Assembly: GCF_003254155.1 (NCBI RefSeq)
Contig: NZ_QKZI01000004.1
Coordinates: 112,953 to 176,952, forward strand
Source: Psychrobacillus insolitus
GTDB taxonomy: Bacteria > Bacillota > Bacilli > Bacillales_A > Planococcaceae
Length of the DNA: 64,000 nt
Direction of reading: 5' to 3'
Of the stretch, positions 23,910 to 34,120 are shown in pieces. Positions within the stretch are counted from its first letter, which is position 1. The number at the start of each line of letters is the position of its first letter. The notes below the pieces were generated by a model. It was not told where the DNA came from. It ran no database searches and worked only from the letters and a program-made list of their open reading frames with translations. The position numbers and the translations under genes were made by a program.

Positions 23910-26338
23910 TTAGCATTTCATAACCCCAATAACCTTTCCATTGATCAACACATCATCTTTCTTCATCTGAATCGGCTCATATTTTTCATTTTCGGAGATG
24001 AGAAGTATGGAGTCACCCATAGGCATAAATTTCTTCATTGTCGCTTCTTCGTCAACGATGGCAATGACAATATCCCCATTGGACGCAGATTGCTGACGAT
24101 TAACGATGACGACATCACCTTTGTCAATTCCGGCACCTTTCATACTATCTCCTGTCACAATGAGTGCGAATGAGTCTAATTCTGATACTACCCATTCTTT
24201 AGGAAGTATAATGGAAGAATCATATTCGATATTAACGGTGATGGGGACACCTGCAGCTACGTTACCAATCAGCGGAACACTGCACTTCGTTTCATAGTTC
24301 ACAAACATACCTGAATCTAAGTCTGTAATTTCCACTACTTCTTCATTATCCAGATCAGTGGCAACGCTATATTTTTTATGATTTTTCAAATTTACATACA
24401 TTCTTCTATTCTTCGTTTCAGGCAAAAATTGCGGTTGGCATTTCGGCAGGTCATTTAGAATCTCACCAGATCGATCCATACAAATCACATTGAGCCCATC
24501 TGTGACGACTCCATATCGCACCCGTGAATCTGTATCTATATATGATTTTAATTGCTCGGCTGCATCTTTTATTCCACTTCCGAACTGTTTGACCTCGATG
24601 AACATATACGGCAGTAATTCGCCATTCACATAAATATGCACAACAATATCTACATAGCCTTTTCTAGAAAATTGCTGAACTGGAAACTCTAGCTCGAGTA
24701 GCTCGAGTGGATATCCATACGTTTTATGAAGCTCCCGAATTAACCATTGGCGCACTACTTCTTCTTTGGAATTCAAGTCATGTATTTGGTCCTTTAATTG
24801 ATAATCTTGAATTCCTATAGATTGAAATGGGCGTAACTGGCAGTCGCGGTGCATGCGAAGGTACTCAAAGTTCATTTGTTTAATGAATTTGGAAGGCTTT
24901 TTAACGGAAGACATATACAATAATTCGCTTGCCCGTGTCATTCCCACATACAATAGTTTCCGCTCTTCTGACTCCATCGTCTCTTCATCATCCAGCTCAT
25001 ACAATTTCGAATTCGGGATAACCCCATCATTCAAATCTATTAAAAAGATGACTTTAAACTCCAGGCCTTTTATAGAATGCATGGTCACCAATTTCACTTT
25101 ATCCGATTCAAAATTGGCTTCCGAAGATTGAAGAATTTCACATGCGATTCCTGCACTTGCTAACCCTTGACTCATACTCTCAATGAGTCTTTTTTCTTTT
25201 GCTACAATACATATTTCTGAAGGTAGATAATCATTCGTAAGTATCTGAATTTCTTTTAACAAAAAGCTGATTTGATCTTGGTTTGTTGTAAAAAAACGAT
25301 AAATTGGCGGATGGCCATGGCGATCTATTAATGATGGTTTTACAAAGTCTATATTTGTATTAATGGTAGAATCATTTTCTATAAGCTGAAAGGCCGCCTT
25401 TGAAATTTCAGTAGTCGTGCGATAATTTTTACTAAGCATTCTCGATTTCCCACTCATATCGTACCCAATCGATGTGTAGGGTCTACCTTTTCCAAGCCAT
25501 GATTGTGAATAAATACTCTGTGTATTATCTGCAACAAAAAGGATCGATGAATACGCTTTCTCCCGATAAATACATTTTATAAACTCAAGTTGTACTTTCG
25601 TCAAATCTTGGCTTTCATCTATTATAATATGCGTATATTTTCCATGATTGATTTGCTGTGCTTCCTGGAGAGCCATTAAATTCATTTGTTTAAATGTGAC
25701 GTATCCCTCTTTGGCAAGCATGTCATTAAACGTTTCCATTAACTCAAAGATAGACTCACGAATATCCGAATTTTTAGATAGTTTCTGAGGTGTTCCGTTC
25801 GCTCCCGTTGCTCGTCCAATTCGATCGATTTGTTGATAAGTTTCCAAATCTTCAATTTGACATGCACTGATCCAAGTTACTTCATCCAATAAAAAAACAC
25901 TATTTTTTGGCGTTATTATTTTATTTTTAGGATATTTTTGTTGCGCACTATGTATTGCCTTACCATTATCTTATGCTCTAACAAGTTATTGGAGGTTTTT
26001 AATGAAAGTTTCATACGACGCATATACTGCGTGAAGTATTTATACATAATACTATCGATCGTTACAATTTTTACCTCACTATCGTTCGAAAATAGCTTTT
26101 CATAGTTTTGTTCTTCCTCGGCAAGCTTATGATATTGATATTTGATATAATGCAGTAATGTTTTATTGTAAGTGACGAGTAGAATCGTATCCTCTTCTTC
26201 GGGACTATAGTGATTTTGTAAAAAAGAAATGCGTCTAACCGCCACAGTCGTCTTTCCTGACCCAGCAACTCCCTTAACCATCATATGTCCATTAGGCTCT
26301 AGCTCCACTATCCTTCTTTGCTCCATATTCAGTTTCAT
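23910..26338 (-). pseudogene. UvrD-like helicase / PD-(D/E)XK nuclease / LexA-type S24 peptidase fusion, split by a frameshift
   Basis: Two frames make one protein of about 800 residues. First part (25916-26338): start after GGAGGTGGCAGG, Walker A GVAGSGKTT at 23-31. Second part (23910 to about 25915; numbers from its Met at 25889): DESQ Walker B at 91-94, motif V HSIKGLEFKVIFL (271-283), motif VI VGMTRAS (315-321), so a complete UvrD/Rep helicase core. Then a nuclease domain similar to HsdR N-termini with VD at 413-414 and EVK at 432-434. Then a LexA/UmuD-type domain: scissile A546-G547, Ser582 in GDSM, Lys619. Ser-to-Lys spacing is 37, as in LexA. The shift needs one extra A within CCTAAAAATAAAATAA near 25918. 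It may be a broken gene, a sequencing slip or programmed slippage. No CGAAC-N4-GTTCG LexA box seen upstream. Confidence 0.82.
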
Positions 26339-26821
26339 CCTGCCACCTCCGTTCTTTTAATAACTCGTAGAATCATCTTGTCTCTATATTGGTAATTGAT
26401 TAGGTATATAGCAACATATTCCCAAGATCCAGCAAATACTTTGACTAGTATTAACCAAGTATTATCTTTTTACTTACATATTTCTAATTATACCGTATTT
26501 AGCTGGTTATGTTGATTACTGAATGTCTATGTTCATACATGCATACAAGCGTGAAGCGTTCTCTGAAAAACTGCGAAAACCAAAAATGAGCAAAATGGAC
26601 ATACAACATAATTTGAAATAAGCGCAAATACAGGAGAAAAGCCCCTTTTTGCACTTATTTACGGATAAGTCGTATGCTCAAATTGCTTGATTTTGAAAAT
26701 CATTGGTAATAAATTTAGGTAAAATATTATGCGTGTGGAAATTGTAGGTGTCTATTTGTTATTGATTGTTTATAACCATGTAGGTCTTGGTATTTTTGGG
26801 GGTTCTAGGCGGATGTTTGTA
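26339..26821. other. Gene-free stretch with one imperfect hairpin
   Basis: Contains the helicase ribosome site at its left end and an imperfect inverted repeat at 26616-26660 (AAATAAGCGCAAA / TTTGCACTTATTT, one mismatch). No coding frame that I can support and no SOS box. Confidence 0.5.
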
Positions 26822-28186
26822 TTAACTTCCCACCATACTTCTTTCAGCACGTACCCACTTCGCTGCATGTGCTAATCTTCTTGAACTTGCTAGCAACTCT
26901 AGCACCAATTCATAAGTGCCGTAATTTGCTTCCACATCTAGTTGTTCATTTTCTGTGTGTTCAGATTTGTATCCTGCTGAAAGGTTTATACTTTGAATTT
27001 CGTTATGTGCCCAAACTACAGTGTCACTAGAGCCTCCTGTTGTTACTTTCCAATGCGGCATTCCTGCTTCTTTTGCGATTCTTTCTGTGACATTTCCAAA
27101 TCGTTGATTACAAAATTGTTGGCCTAAATAATTAGAAGTTACGATGTCACCATTACCGCGGCGGTCGATGACAAATGCCATATTAATGTCCCATAGGAAT
27201 GCTTCATTTACTTCGTAGGCTCCTACTAAACCAATCTCTTCTTCTACAGTGAAAATGTATTTGATCGTCCCGTTAAAGTCTTTTTCTGTTAGCGATTTAG
27301 CAATCGCTAGAATGACATTGATACCCGCGCGGTCATCTGCTCCTAAAATGCCTTCGCTAGATTTCCAAATGTTATTTTCTTTTAAAATTTCTCTTTCTGG
27401 TGAAATTTCTTCTACCGTATCTAAATGAGCATTCAATAAAATAGTTGGGCCATCACCGAATCGTTTGATTGCTAGGACATTTCCTGCATTATCCGTTGTT
27501 AATTTGTCCACGTAAGGTGTAATTTCGTTCATAACATGTTTGCGAATTTGTCCTTCATCTCCACTAGCACCAGGAATATTTAACAGTGTTTCTAGTTGTT
27601 CATTGAATACTTCCTTGCTTAGTACACTTGTATATTCTTTATACATTTGTTTTGCCTCCTCTAATGTGATGAATGATAAAGTTTCTCCAAATTGCGGTAA
27701 TAACTCACGGCTGTTCCGAATGAAGATTCCTTGTTCATTGAATCCATATGGTAATTGGATGAAGTCGAATAGGACTTGTGCTTGATTTTTAAATTTTGCA
27801 TTTTGAAAGCTGATTCTTGCAGCACGTTTCCCATGACCATCACAAGACATGACCGTCAAGCACTCTAATCGATTCAGTTGTGTCACGATACCCTTGATAT
27901 AAACGTCCACTTTTGAAAGAGGCAAGTCTTTCAAGAAGTAAAGCATTTCCGTTCTACCATTCGTTAACTTTTTCAATTCCTCTACGAATTTTTCTTCTGT
28001 CACAGGCGCTGAATTAATGATTAGTTCTTTTTCATTCATATAGAAATCTACATCTAGCTGCTCCAATACCTTTCTTAAAAATTGATGATTTGCCTCATTC
28101 ATTCTAAAAACAAGAAATCCCTTTTCTGTCGAAGTCATTTGAAATCCGTAACGTGTGAATAGTGATTGCCATTGTTTGTTTTGCAT
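26822..28186 (-). CDS. M20/M28-type zinc peptidase with extra N-terminal domain
   Basis: 454 residues. The C-terminal two thirds (about 195-440) is a co-catalytic zinc aminopeptidase-like domain: LLNAHLDTV (first H and catalytic D), LGADDRAG (bridging D), TVEEEIGLVGA (catalytic E and ligand E), FVIDRRGNGD (D), and SEHTENE (last H). All five ligands are visible. Residues 1-190 form a domain I do not recognise, with SCDGHGKRAARISF near 113-126, not typical of tripeptidase T or PepV. The domain could select substrates or mediate assembly. ATG with GGAGAGATGCT upstream. Single gene. A peptide substrate is inferred from family. Confidence 0.85.
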   Translation of the reverse strand: MQNKQWQSLFTRYGFQMTSTEKGFLVFRMNEANHQFLRKVLEQLDVDFYMNEKELIINSAPVTEEKFVEELKKLTNGRTEMLYFLKDLPLSKVDVYIKGIVTQLNRLECLTVMSCDGHGKRAARISFQNAKFKNQAQVLFDFIQLPYGFNEQGIFIRNSRELLPQFGETLSFITLEEAKQMYKEYTSVLSKEVFNEQLETLLNIPGASGDEGQIRKHVMNEITPYVDKLTTDNAGNVLAIKRFGDGPTILLNAHLDTVEEISPEREILKENNIWKSSEGILGADDRAGINVILAIAKSLTEKDFNGTIKYIFTVEEEIGLVGAYEVNEAFLWDINMAFVIDRRGNGDIVTSNYLGQQFCNQRFGNVTERIAKEAGMPHWKVTTGGSSDTVVWAHNEIQSINLSAGYKSEHTENEQLDVEANYGTYELVLELLASSRRLAHAAKWVRAERSMVGS

Positions 28187-28265
28187 GTAGCATCTCTCCT
28201 CTTTGGTTTATAACCTAAGTATAGAGAAGTCACTATGACATCCTTGTCATAGGAAAATAGCATAA

Positions 28266-28314
28266 TAAAAACTGCTTTGCCTCCGATAATAAATCAGAAG
28301 CAAAGCAGTTTTAT
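28266..28314 (-). terminator. Terminator of the TPR-protein gene
   Basis: AAAACTGCTTTGC / GCAAAGCAGTTTT perfect 13-bp stem adjacent to the stop codon, with T-rich tails. Confidence 0.85.
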
Positions 28315-29313
28315 TTATAATGAATAATCTTCACGTGCAACGATGTAGAAATCTAATGGTTCTATTTTGTACCTTTCTCTACCTGGAATTGCTTTAATAA
28401 GTGTTCGTGAATATCCACTTTCATGCAAAGCTGCATTTAACCGAACAACTCTTTGAGAATATGTATTCCACTTCAATCCAAGTTCATCGAGATCATTTAG
28501 AGATAAAGGCAAATCCTTTTTGCTCATTATTAAGAGCTGCTTTAATAAATCACTTAAAGTACCAGTTAATGGATTCCCTGCATCTTCTCCCCTTTGAACA
28601 AAAGGCCTATCTTCTACAAAACTAAGAATTAATTGCTCCCCTTCTAAGTTATCTAGTAACCTTTCATATTCGACTTTTGAAATGCCTCGTTCTCCATTAT
28701 TAGTAATCATCATAAATTCAGTTTTATTTAACTCCGCTTTTAAATTACCCAATAATTTTTCGATACTAATTCCTTCTACGGGTAATGCTAACGAGTCTTT
28801 ATTTAGTTTATTTGCTTCGTTTAATGCTTCTTTTGCAATTTGTGCAGCACAGTAGCCAATGTAAAGTTTGGCTTTAATAATTTGATCTTCGGACAATGGA
28901 AAATTTATATTTCCCCGTGGATACGTCTGTGCTTGAATTGCATCTTGAAAATGAGTAATTGCTAGTAACCAATTGTTTTTATCATATTGTAAAAACGCGT
29001 ATCTATAGGAAGCTTCTGGATTTTCTCTATCAAGTTCTAGAATACTTTTATATTGAGTCACTGCAACATTTCTATCTTGATAAACATCGGATTTTATATG
29101 AAATGCATGGCTCATCATTTCTTTGATGTAGGAAGTTTTTTCTTGTTCATTAAATATATCGGAAATGTATTTTAATCTATTTATTTTCTTTTCTACACTA
29201 CCTATTCTAATTTCATTATTTTCTTTTTTCATTTCCTCCGTTAATTGGAGTTCTAGCTGTTCAAGTTGTTCTAAACCTTTTTTTATCTGACGCGTTCTTG
29301 TCTGCCTGTTCAT
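28315..29313 (-). CDS. Hypothetical TPR-containing protein
   Basis: 332 residues, soluble, no signal peptide. The N-terminus (5-60) is a charged coiled coil. Residues 75-165 contain helix pairs of tetratricopeptide type (AVTQYKSILELDRENPEASY, RYAFLQYDKNNWLLAITHFQ), probably a protein-binding platform. The C-terminus (255-332) is consistent with a winged-helix-like fold (LNAALHESGYSRTLIKAIPG). I know no named family. It stands alone between a peptidase and DUF2809 genes, so context gives no function. Confidence 0.7.
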   Translation of the reverse strand: MNRQTRTRQIKKGLEQLEQLELQLTEEMKKENNEIRIGSVEKKINRLKYISDIFNEQEKTSYIKEMMSHAFHIKSDVYQDRNVAVTQYKSILELDRENPEASYRYAFLQYDKNNWLLAITHFQDAIQAQTYPRGNINFPLSEDQIIKAKLYIGYCAAQIAKEALNEANKLNKDSLALPVEGISIEKLLGNLKAELNKTEFMMITNNGERGISKVEYERLLDNLEGEQLILSFVEDRPFVQRGEDAGNPLTGTLSDLLKQLLIMSKKDLPLSLNDLDELGLKWNTYSQRVVRLNAALHESGYSRTLIKAIPGRERYKIEPLDFYIVAREDYSL

Positions 29314-29367
29314 ACAACCAGCCCCTCTACTATAAAATGGAATTATACATATTATATAGTGTTTTTA

Positions 29368-29430
29368 TGGCCCCTGTGTCAAAACAACTCGAACACTATT
29401 TCGAATTATTTGCAAAGCACGGTCATTCAC
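29368..29430 (+). repeat. Partial family B repeat
   Basis: CCCCTGTGTCAAAACAACTC then GAACACTATTTCGAATTATT; right end degenerate. Confidence 0.65.
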
Positions 29431-29547
29431 TTATTTTCAGCATCTAGCATAAGAGCTTTTTTATGGCAATCAGTTCCTTGTACTGCTTTGTAAACTGTAT
29501 GTATACTTAATATGTGAATACAAATATGATGCTAGAGAGTGATTCTA

Positions 29548-29985
29548 ATGACTTCTAAGATAAATCGTTACCGTAATAAGAGGATAATTTATTTACTAGC
29601 TGTAGTCATGATAATTTTGTTAGGCCTAGCATCCAGAAAATATAGCCACCTACTTCTGTTATTCGTAGCACAAAACTCTGGTGATATACTGTGGGCCATG
29701 ATGGTCTATTTCGGATTCCGTTTTTTATTGGTGAGCAAGTCCTTATATACTGCGGTATTTTTTAGTTTAGCATTTAGTTTCGGAATTGAATGCAGTCAGC
29801 TATATCAAGAAAAATGGATCAATCAAATTCGAGGAACATCTCTCGGGGCATTGATACTGGGCAAAGGTTTTCTATTTGTGGATCTAATACGATATACAGT
29901 AGGAATTATGATTGCTGTTGTCTTGGATAGGGTGTTTGTTTGTTCCATGTATTGGAAAAAGATTCGGAACAATTTTAAAAAGTGA
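29548..29985 (+). CDS. DUF2809 membrane protein
   Basis: 145 residues with four membrane helices. NSGDILWAMMVYFGFRFLL and IECSQLYQEKWINQIRGTSL are the conserved parts of DUF2809, a small membrane family of unknown function sometimes next to VanZ-like genes. ATG at 29548 chosen over an in-frame GTG three codons earlier. Its stop codon is already inside the palindromic terminator of family D copy 1, an unusually tight fit. Confidence 0.85.
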   Translation: MTSKINRYRNKRIIYLLAVVMIILLGLASRKYSHLLLLFVAQNSGDILWAMMVYFGFRFLLVSKSLYTAVFFSLAFSFGIECSQLYQEKWINQIRGTSLGALILGKGFLFVDLIRYTVGIMIAVVLDRVFVCSMYWKKIRNNFKK

Positions 29986-30012
29986 GCACCTAACAATTTG
30001 TTAGGTGCTCAC
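29982..30012 (+). terminator. Palindromic terminator, family D head, copy 1
   Basis: GTGAGCACCTAACAA / TTGTTAGGTGCTCAC with a single central base and T tail: 15-bp perfect arms. The stop codon of the upstream gene lies in the left arm. Confidence 0.93.
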
Positions 30013-30180
30013 TTTTTATTTATCTGGTCACATTTTTTTCTATCCGGTCGTATTTTTGTTTATCTGGTCACAAGTTTTTCTATCCGGTCACATTTTTTTC
30101 TATCCGGTCGTATTTTATTTTATCCGGTCACAACTTTTTCTATCCGGTCGTATTTTTTTCTATTCGGCCACAAATTTTAT
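30013..30180 (+). repeat. Tandem array, family D (20-bp period), eight units
   Basis: The word GGTC (last unit GGCC) occurs at 30026, 30046, 30066, 30086, 30106, 30126, 30146 and 30166, exactly 20 bp apart. Units alternate GGTCACAxxTTTTTCTATCC and GGTCGTATTTTTxTTTATCC. Open frames here are by-products of the repeat. Confidence 0.92.
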
Positions 30181-30225
30181 GTTCCTAATTTTTTTGTAAT
30201 ACAGGGACATTTATGATTCCATAGA

Positions 30226-30266
30226 AAAATACCCTTTGCGTCAAAGTCGACGCAAAGGGTATTTTT
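30226..30266 (-). terminator. Terminator of the aldehyde dehydrogenase / DUF779 transcript
   Basis: AAAAATACCCTTTGCG / CGCAAAGGGTATTTTT perfect 16-bp stem. Confidence 0.92.
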
Positions 30267-30268
30267 AT

Positions 30269-30634
30269 TTATTTCTCCAGGATTATAGAGCGAATAATAA
30301 AAGACATATCTTTCGTACTTTCTAGTGAAAAGGAATTTCCCATACCATTTTGCACATCAACGACAATTTGCAAATGCTGCCAGTAAGAGTAGTTTGAGGT
30401 ATGCATATAATACGGTACGTTCATTACTGTTCCTATTTGTTCATCCTGGCTACCAAGATAAAAGTCACCCTCTGTCATACAGATTGGTGAAGTCCCATCA
30501 CAGCAACCTTCTGAATGAACAAATATAAGATTACCGTGTTGTTCCTGCAATTGCTTGATCAAGTCTTGGGCTGCTCTTGTTGCAATGACTTTCTCCACTT
30601 TAGAAGAAGCCCATTGATCCTTTATTGTAGCCAA
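30269..30634 (-). CDS. DUF779 protein
   Basis: 121 residues. [15 protein letters not shown] (39-53) with its paired cysteines and the stretch [20 protein letters not shown] are the DUF779 signature. These small proteins are nearly always encoded next to an acetaldehyde-type aldehyde dehydrogenase, as here, where the ORFs overlap by 35 bp. The function is unknown, perhaps an assembly or cofactor helper for the dehydrogenase; the cysteine pair could bind metal. Translational coupling with the dehydrogenase is expected. Confidence 0.88.
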   Translation of the reverse strand: MATIKDQWASSKVEKVIATRAAQDLIKQLQEQHGNLIFVHSEGCCDGTSPICMTEGDFYLGSQDEQIGTVMNVPYYMHTSNYSYWQHLQIVVDVQNGMGNSFSLESTKDMSFIIRSIILEK

Positions 30635-32120
30635 CTAAAATACATTTTGTTTGTTGATAATGGCCAAGCATCATTAAGTGGTTTTCACGACCGATACCTG
30701 ATTGCTTGTATCCACCGAATGCAGCATGTGCTGGATATTGGTGATATGTGTTAGTCCATACACGACCTGCTTGTACTGCACGACCTGCACGGTAAGCAAT
30801 TTCGCCACTACGTGACCATATACCAGCACCTAAGCCGTATATTGTATCGTTTGCAATTTCAATTGCATCGTCAAAGTCTTTAAATGTTGTAACAGCTAGT
30901 ACTGGTCCAAATATTTCTTCTTGGAAGATGCGCATTTTGTTATTACCTTTGAACACAGTCGGTGCCACATAGTAACCTTCAGATTGATCGCCGTCTAATT
31001 TGTTTTGGTGACCGCCGATTAATAATTCAGCGCCTTCTTCTTTACCGATTTCAATATAAGAAAGGATTTTATCCATTTGTTGTTTAGAAGCTTGTGAACC
31101 CATCATTGTTTCAGTGTCTAGTGGGTTACCAATTTTAATCGCTTTCACACGCTCTAATACTTTTTCCATGAATTTATCGTAAATTGATTCATGTATTAAT
31201 GCACGTGTAGGAGCTGTACAAATTTCACCTGAGTTAAGGGCAAATAATACGAATCCTTCAATAGCTTTGTCTAAATACTCATCATCTGCATCCATTACGT
31301 CAGCGAAGAAGATATTTGGTGATTTACCACCAAGTTCTAAAGTGACAGGAATAATGTTTTCTGTTGCATATTGCATAATTGAGCGTCCTACAGCTGTTGA
31401 ACCAGTAAATGCAATTTTAGCGATACGTGGGTTAGATGCAAGTGGTTTCCCAACTTCTAATCCTGTACCTTGAACGATGTTTAATACACCTTTTGGTAAA
31501 ATATCTTGGATTAACTCAATTAATACACACATAGAAGCTGGTGTTTGCTCAGCCGGTTTCATAACGATGCAGTTTCCTGCCGCTAATGCTGGAGCAATTT
31601 TCCATGATGCCATAAGTAGTGGGAAGTTCCAAGGAATAATTTGACCAACAACGCCTAGTGGTTCACTGTAGTGATAAGCTACTGTATCACCATCGATTTC
31701 ACTAATGCCGCCTTCTTGTGCACGAATAACACCCGCGAAGTAACGGAAGTGATCGACCATTAAAGGAAGATCCGCATTTAATGTTTCACGTACTGCTTTA
31801 CCATTGTCCCATGTTTCAGCAACAGCAATTGTTTCAAGATTTGCTTCAATACGATCCGCAATTTTATTTAAAATTTGTGAACGGTAAGAAACTGTAGTTT
31901 TACCCCAAGCATCTTTTGCAGCGTGTGCAGCATCTAGTGCTAGCTCAACATCCTCTGCTGAAGAGCGTGGTACAGAAGTAAATACTTTACCTGTTACTGG
32001 AGATATTACATCTAGGTATTGCCCTTTTACTGGTGCAACCCATTCCCCGCCAATGAAATTTTGATATTGTTCTTTAAAGTTTACTAAAGAACCTTCTGTA
32101 TTTGGATTTGCATATATCAT
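30600..32120 (-). CDS. NAD-dependent aldehyde dehydrogenase (acetaldehyde type)
   Basis: 506 residues. Features in order: [20 protein letters not shown] cofactor region, [21 protein letters not shown] (general-base glutamate), [15 protein letters not shown] (catalytic cysteine in a GEICTA context typical of ExaC/AldB-like acetaldehyde dehydrogenases), and [14 protein letters not shown]-terminus [16 protein letters not shown] is normal for the subfamily. ATG at 32120 follows AGGAGG; 27 upstream codons in frame lack family similarity. Operon with DUF779. A near-consensus cre (32226-32240) lies upstream. Role: oxidation of acetaldehyde or similar aldehydes. Confidence 0.94.
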   Translation of the reverse strand: MIYANPNTEGSLVNFKEQYQNFIGGEWVAPVKGQYLDVISPVTGKVFTSVPRSSAEDVELALDAAHAAKDAWGKTTVSYRSQILNKIADRIEANLETIAVAETWDNGKAVRETLNADLPLMVDHFRYFAGVIRAQEGGISEIDGDTVAYHYSEPLGVVGQIIPWNFPLLMASWKIAPALAAGNCIVMKPAEQTPASMCVLIELIQDILPKGVLNIVQGTGLEVGKPLASNPRIAKIAFTGSTAVGRSIMQYATENIIPVTLELGGKSPNIFFADVMDADDEYLDKAIEGFVLFALNSGEICTAPTRALIHESIYDKFMEKVLERVKAIKIGNPLDTETMMGSQASKQQMDKILSYIEIGKEEGAELLIGGHQNKLDGDQSEGYYVAPTVFKGNNKMRIFQEEIFGPVLAVTTFKDFDDAIEIANDTIYGLGAGIWSRSGEIAYRAGRAVQAGRVWTNTYHQYPAHAAFGGYKQSGIGRENHLMMLGHYQQTKCILVGYNKGSMGFF

Positions 32121-32225
32121 CGTATAGTTCCTCCTAAGATTTGTATGTGTATGTGTATTTGTCATGTAATAAACAAGTAGTAGAAAGTATAAAAATCCCA
32201 CTACTATTTTAGTATACTACTATAT

Positions 32226-32240
32226 TTAGTAAACGCTTTC
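32226..32240. promoter_or_regulatory. Near-consensus cre site
   Basis: TAGTAAACGCTTTCT matches WTGNAANCGNWNNCW except position 2. It lies about 106 bp before the minus-strand aldehyde dehydrogenase and could also serve the divergent one. Confidence 0.5.
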
Positions 32241-32261
32241 TTTTTCAATTTTCTAGAAATT

Positions 32262-32325
32262 TTATGTTCCCTGTGTCAGGAAAAACTCGACTAAAATTCT
32301 GAATCGCTTGTAACACAGGGTCACT
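32262..32325 (+). repeat. Dispersed repeat, family B, copy 7
   Basis: TTATGTTCCCTGTGTCAGGA, then ACTCGACTAAAATTCTGAAT, then TTGTAACACAGGGTC; between the two divergent dehydrogenase genes. Confidence 0.75.
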
Positions 32326-32391
32326 CAAGAGTGATATAATTATGTTTATATTCTGAATTCAACTACAATTCTACTAAAGGGGTGCTATAAG

Positions 32392-33879
32392 ATGGAGAAT
32401 ACTTTACAAAAAGGCAAGGTAGAAAAGTTTTTACAGTTAAACAAAAGCTATATTAATGGTCAATGGGTCGATGGGGACGGAAATGAAACTGTTACCATTT
32501 TGAATCCTTATAACAATAAAACATTAACAGAAGTACAAATTGCGTCTAAACAACAAGTGGAAGAAGCGTATATATATGCTCAAGATGCGCATTTAGAGTG
32601 GGGAGAAAATGCAGCATTACGCAAAGACGTGTTCCAAAAGGCCGCGAAATTTTTTGAAAATAACAAAGAAGAGATTCTGCATCTATTAGCTATTGAAACA
32701 GGTAGCGCACCGTTTAAAGCATAGTTAGAATATAATATTACACTAGGGATTTTTAAAGCTTATGGCAGTATTATTGATAAAGCCTATGAAAAATGGAATC
32801 CAGATACCGAGTTTATGCCAGGTAAAGTAAATGAAATTCATCGCTTACCTTTAGGCGTTACTTCATCTATCGCGCCGTTTAACTTCCCTCTTTACTTATC
32901 ATTACGAGGGATCCTGCCAGCCCTAGCTCTAGGAAATGCAGTAGTTCATAAAGCGGATATTCAAGTTGGAATCGTTTCGGGTTCATTAATTGCCAAGGCT
33001 TTTGAAGAAGCAGGCATTCCAGCAGGTGTATTCACTTCTCTATTAACAACGCCACAAGAAATTGGCGACTTAATGTTAGAAGATCCGCGTGTGAAACTAA
33101 TTGCGTTTACAGGTTCAACACCAGTTGGGCGCCACATATCGACAATTGCTGGTAAAAACTTTAAACGCGTGGCATTAGAACTAGGCGGAAACGCACCATT
33201 CGTAGTGCTAGAAGATGCAGAGGTCAATCAAGCAGTCAATGCTGCTATTTTTGGTAAATACCTACATCAAGGACAAATCTGTATGATCATTAACCGAATT
33301 ATCGTACATGAAAAGCATTACGATGAATTTACAACAAAATTTGTAGAACGCGCAAAAAACCTACCATATGGTGACCCATTAAATCCAAATACGGTTATAG
33401 GACCGCTTATCAATCAGATACAGTTAGAAAAAGCAATTAAAAACGTGGAAAAAGCAAAAAATGCCGGTGCAGATGTTTTACTAGAAGGTAAAGTCGAAGG
33501 CAATGTTATGACACCTTATGTATTTGGAAATGTTGATAACTTAAGTGAAATTGCCCAAACGGAATTATTCGGTCCAATCGCATTAATCGTTAAAGCAACG
33601 AGCGACGAAGAAGCCATTGCATTCGCAAACGATACGGAGTTCGGGTTAAGCTCTGCTATATTTACTAGCAACATTGAAAAAGGACGCGAATATGCACTAG
33701 GGCTTGAATTCGGTATGACTCACATCAATGACCAAACAGTAAACGACTTACCGAATGCCCCGTTTGGCGGTATGCGAAACTCAGGTACTGGACGCTTTGG
33801 AGTCCCATTTGTCATTGACGAATTCACACAATTGAAATGGATATCTATCCAAGAAGAAAAGCGGAAGTATCCGTTTTAA
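32392..33879 (+). pseudogene. Aldehyde dehydrogenase (vanillin/benzaldehyde type) with in-frame amber stop
   Basis: The reading frame is continuous from 32392 to 33879 apart from one TAG at 32722-32724 (SAPFKA-stop-LEYNITLG). The family has glutamine or a similar residue there, so a single CAG to TAG change explains it. Without the stop the protein is 495 residues: SSIAPFNFPLYLSLRGILPA, FTGSTPVGR, LELGGNAPFVV, catalytic cysteine in GQICMIINR, and TELFGPIALIV are all intact, resembling YfmT-type aromatic aldehyde dehydrogenases. The two pieces alone could not form an active enzyme. The lack of any second lesion suggests a recent loss or read-through. ATG after AGGGGTGCTATAAG. Confidence 0.88.
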
Positions 33880-33917
33880 TTTCGAGATGTTAACTGAGTT
33901 GAAATAAATGTAAGAAA

Positions 33918-33948
33918 GTGAGCTCCTAACAAATTGTTAGGAGCTCAC
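33918..33948 (+). terminator. Palindromic terminator, family D head, copy 2
   Basis: GTGAGCTCCTAACAA / TTGTTAGGAGCTCAC, perfect 15-bp arms and T tail, 39 bp after the aldehyde dehydrogenase frame. Confidence 0.92.
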
Positions 33949-34012
33949 TTTTTATTTATCTGGTCATATTTTTGTTTATACGGTCACAAAGTTTTTTATC
34001 CGGTTGTAAAAG
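33949..34012 (+). repeat. Tandem array, family D, three units
   Basis: GGTC/GGTT words at 33962, 33982 and 34002, 20 bp apart. It then runs into GCGACTGGCATGTTTA, which resembles TGACTGGCACGTTTGG at 17288, so repeats are mosaics. Confidence 0.85.
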
Positions 34013-34101
34013 CGACTGGCATGTTTAGGTTTATTCCCCAATGTTGGATAAATATTCATTGACAACCCAGCAAAAAGAATATAGATTAAGAGAACAACGT
34101 T

Positions 34102-34120
34102 GATAATGATAATTATTATC
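34102..34120 (+). promoter_or_regulatory. Fur box
   Basis: GATAATGATAATTATTATC matches the 19-bp classical Fur consensus (GATAATGATAATCATTATC) at 18 of 19 positions. It lies about 140 bp before the siderophore-binding protein gene, so the operon should be repressed by iron. Confidence 0.92.

Noticed and set aside
29998-30216. Two plus-strand open frames with repeated YPV/FLSG and FIWS patterns
   Set aside because: By-products of the family D 20-bp array after a terminator; no ribosome site.
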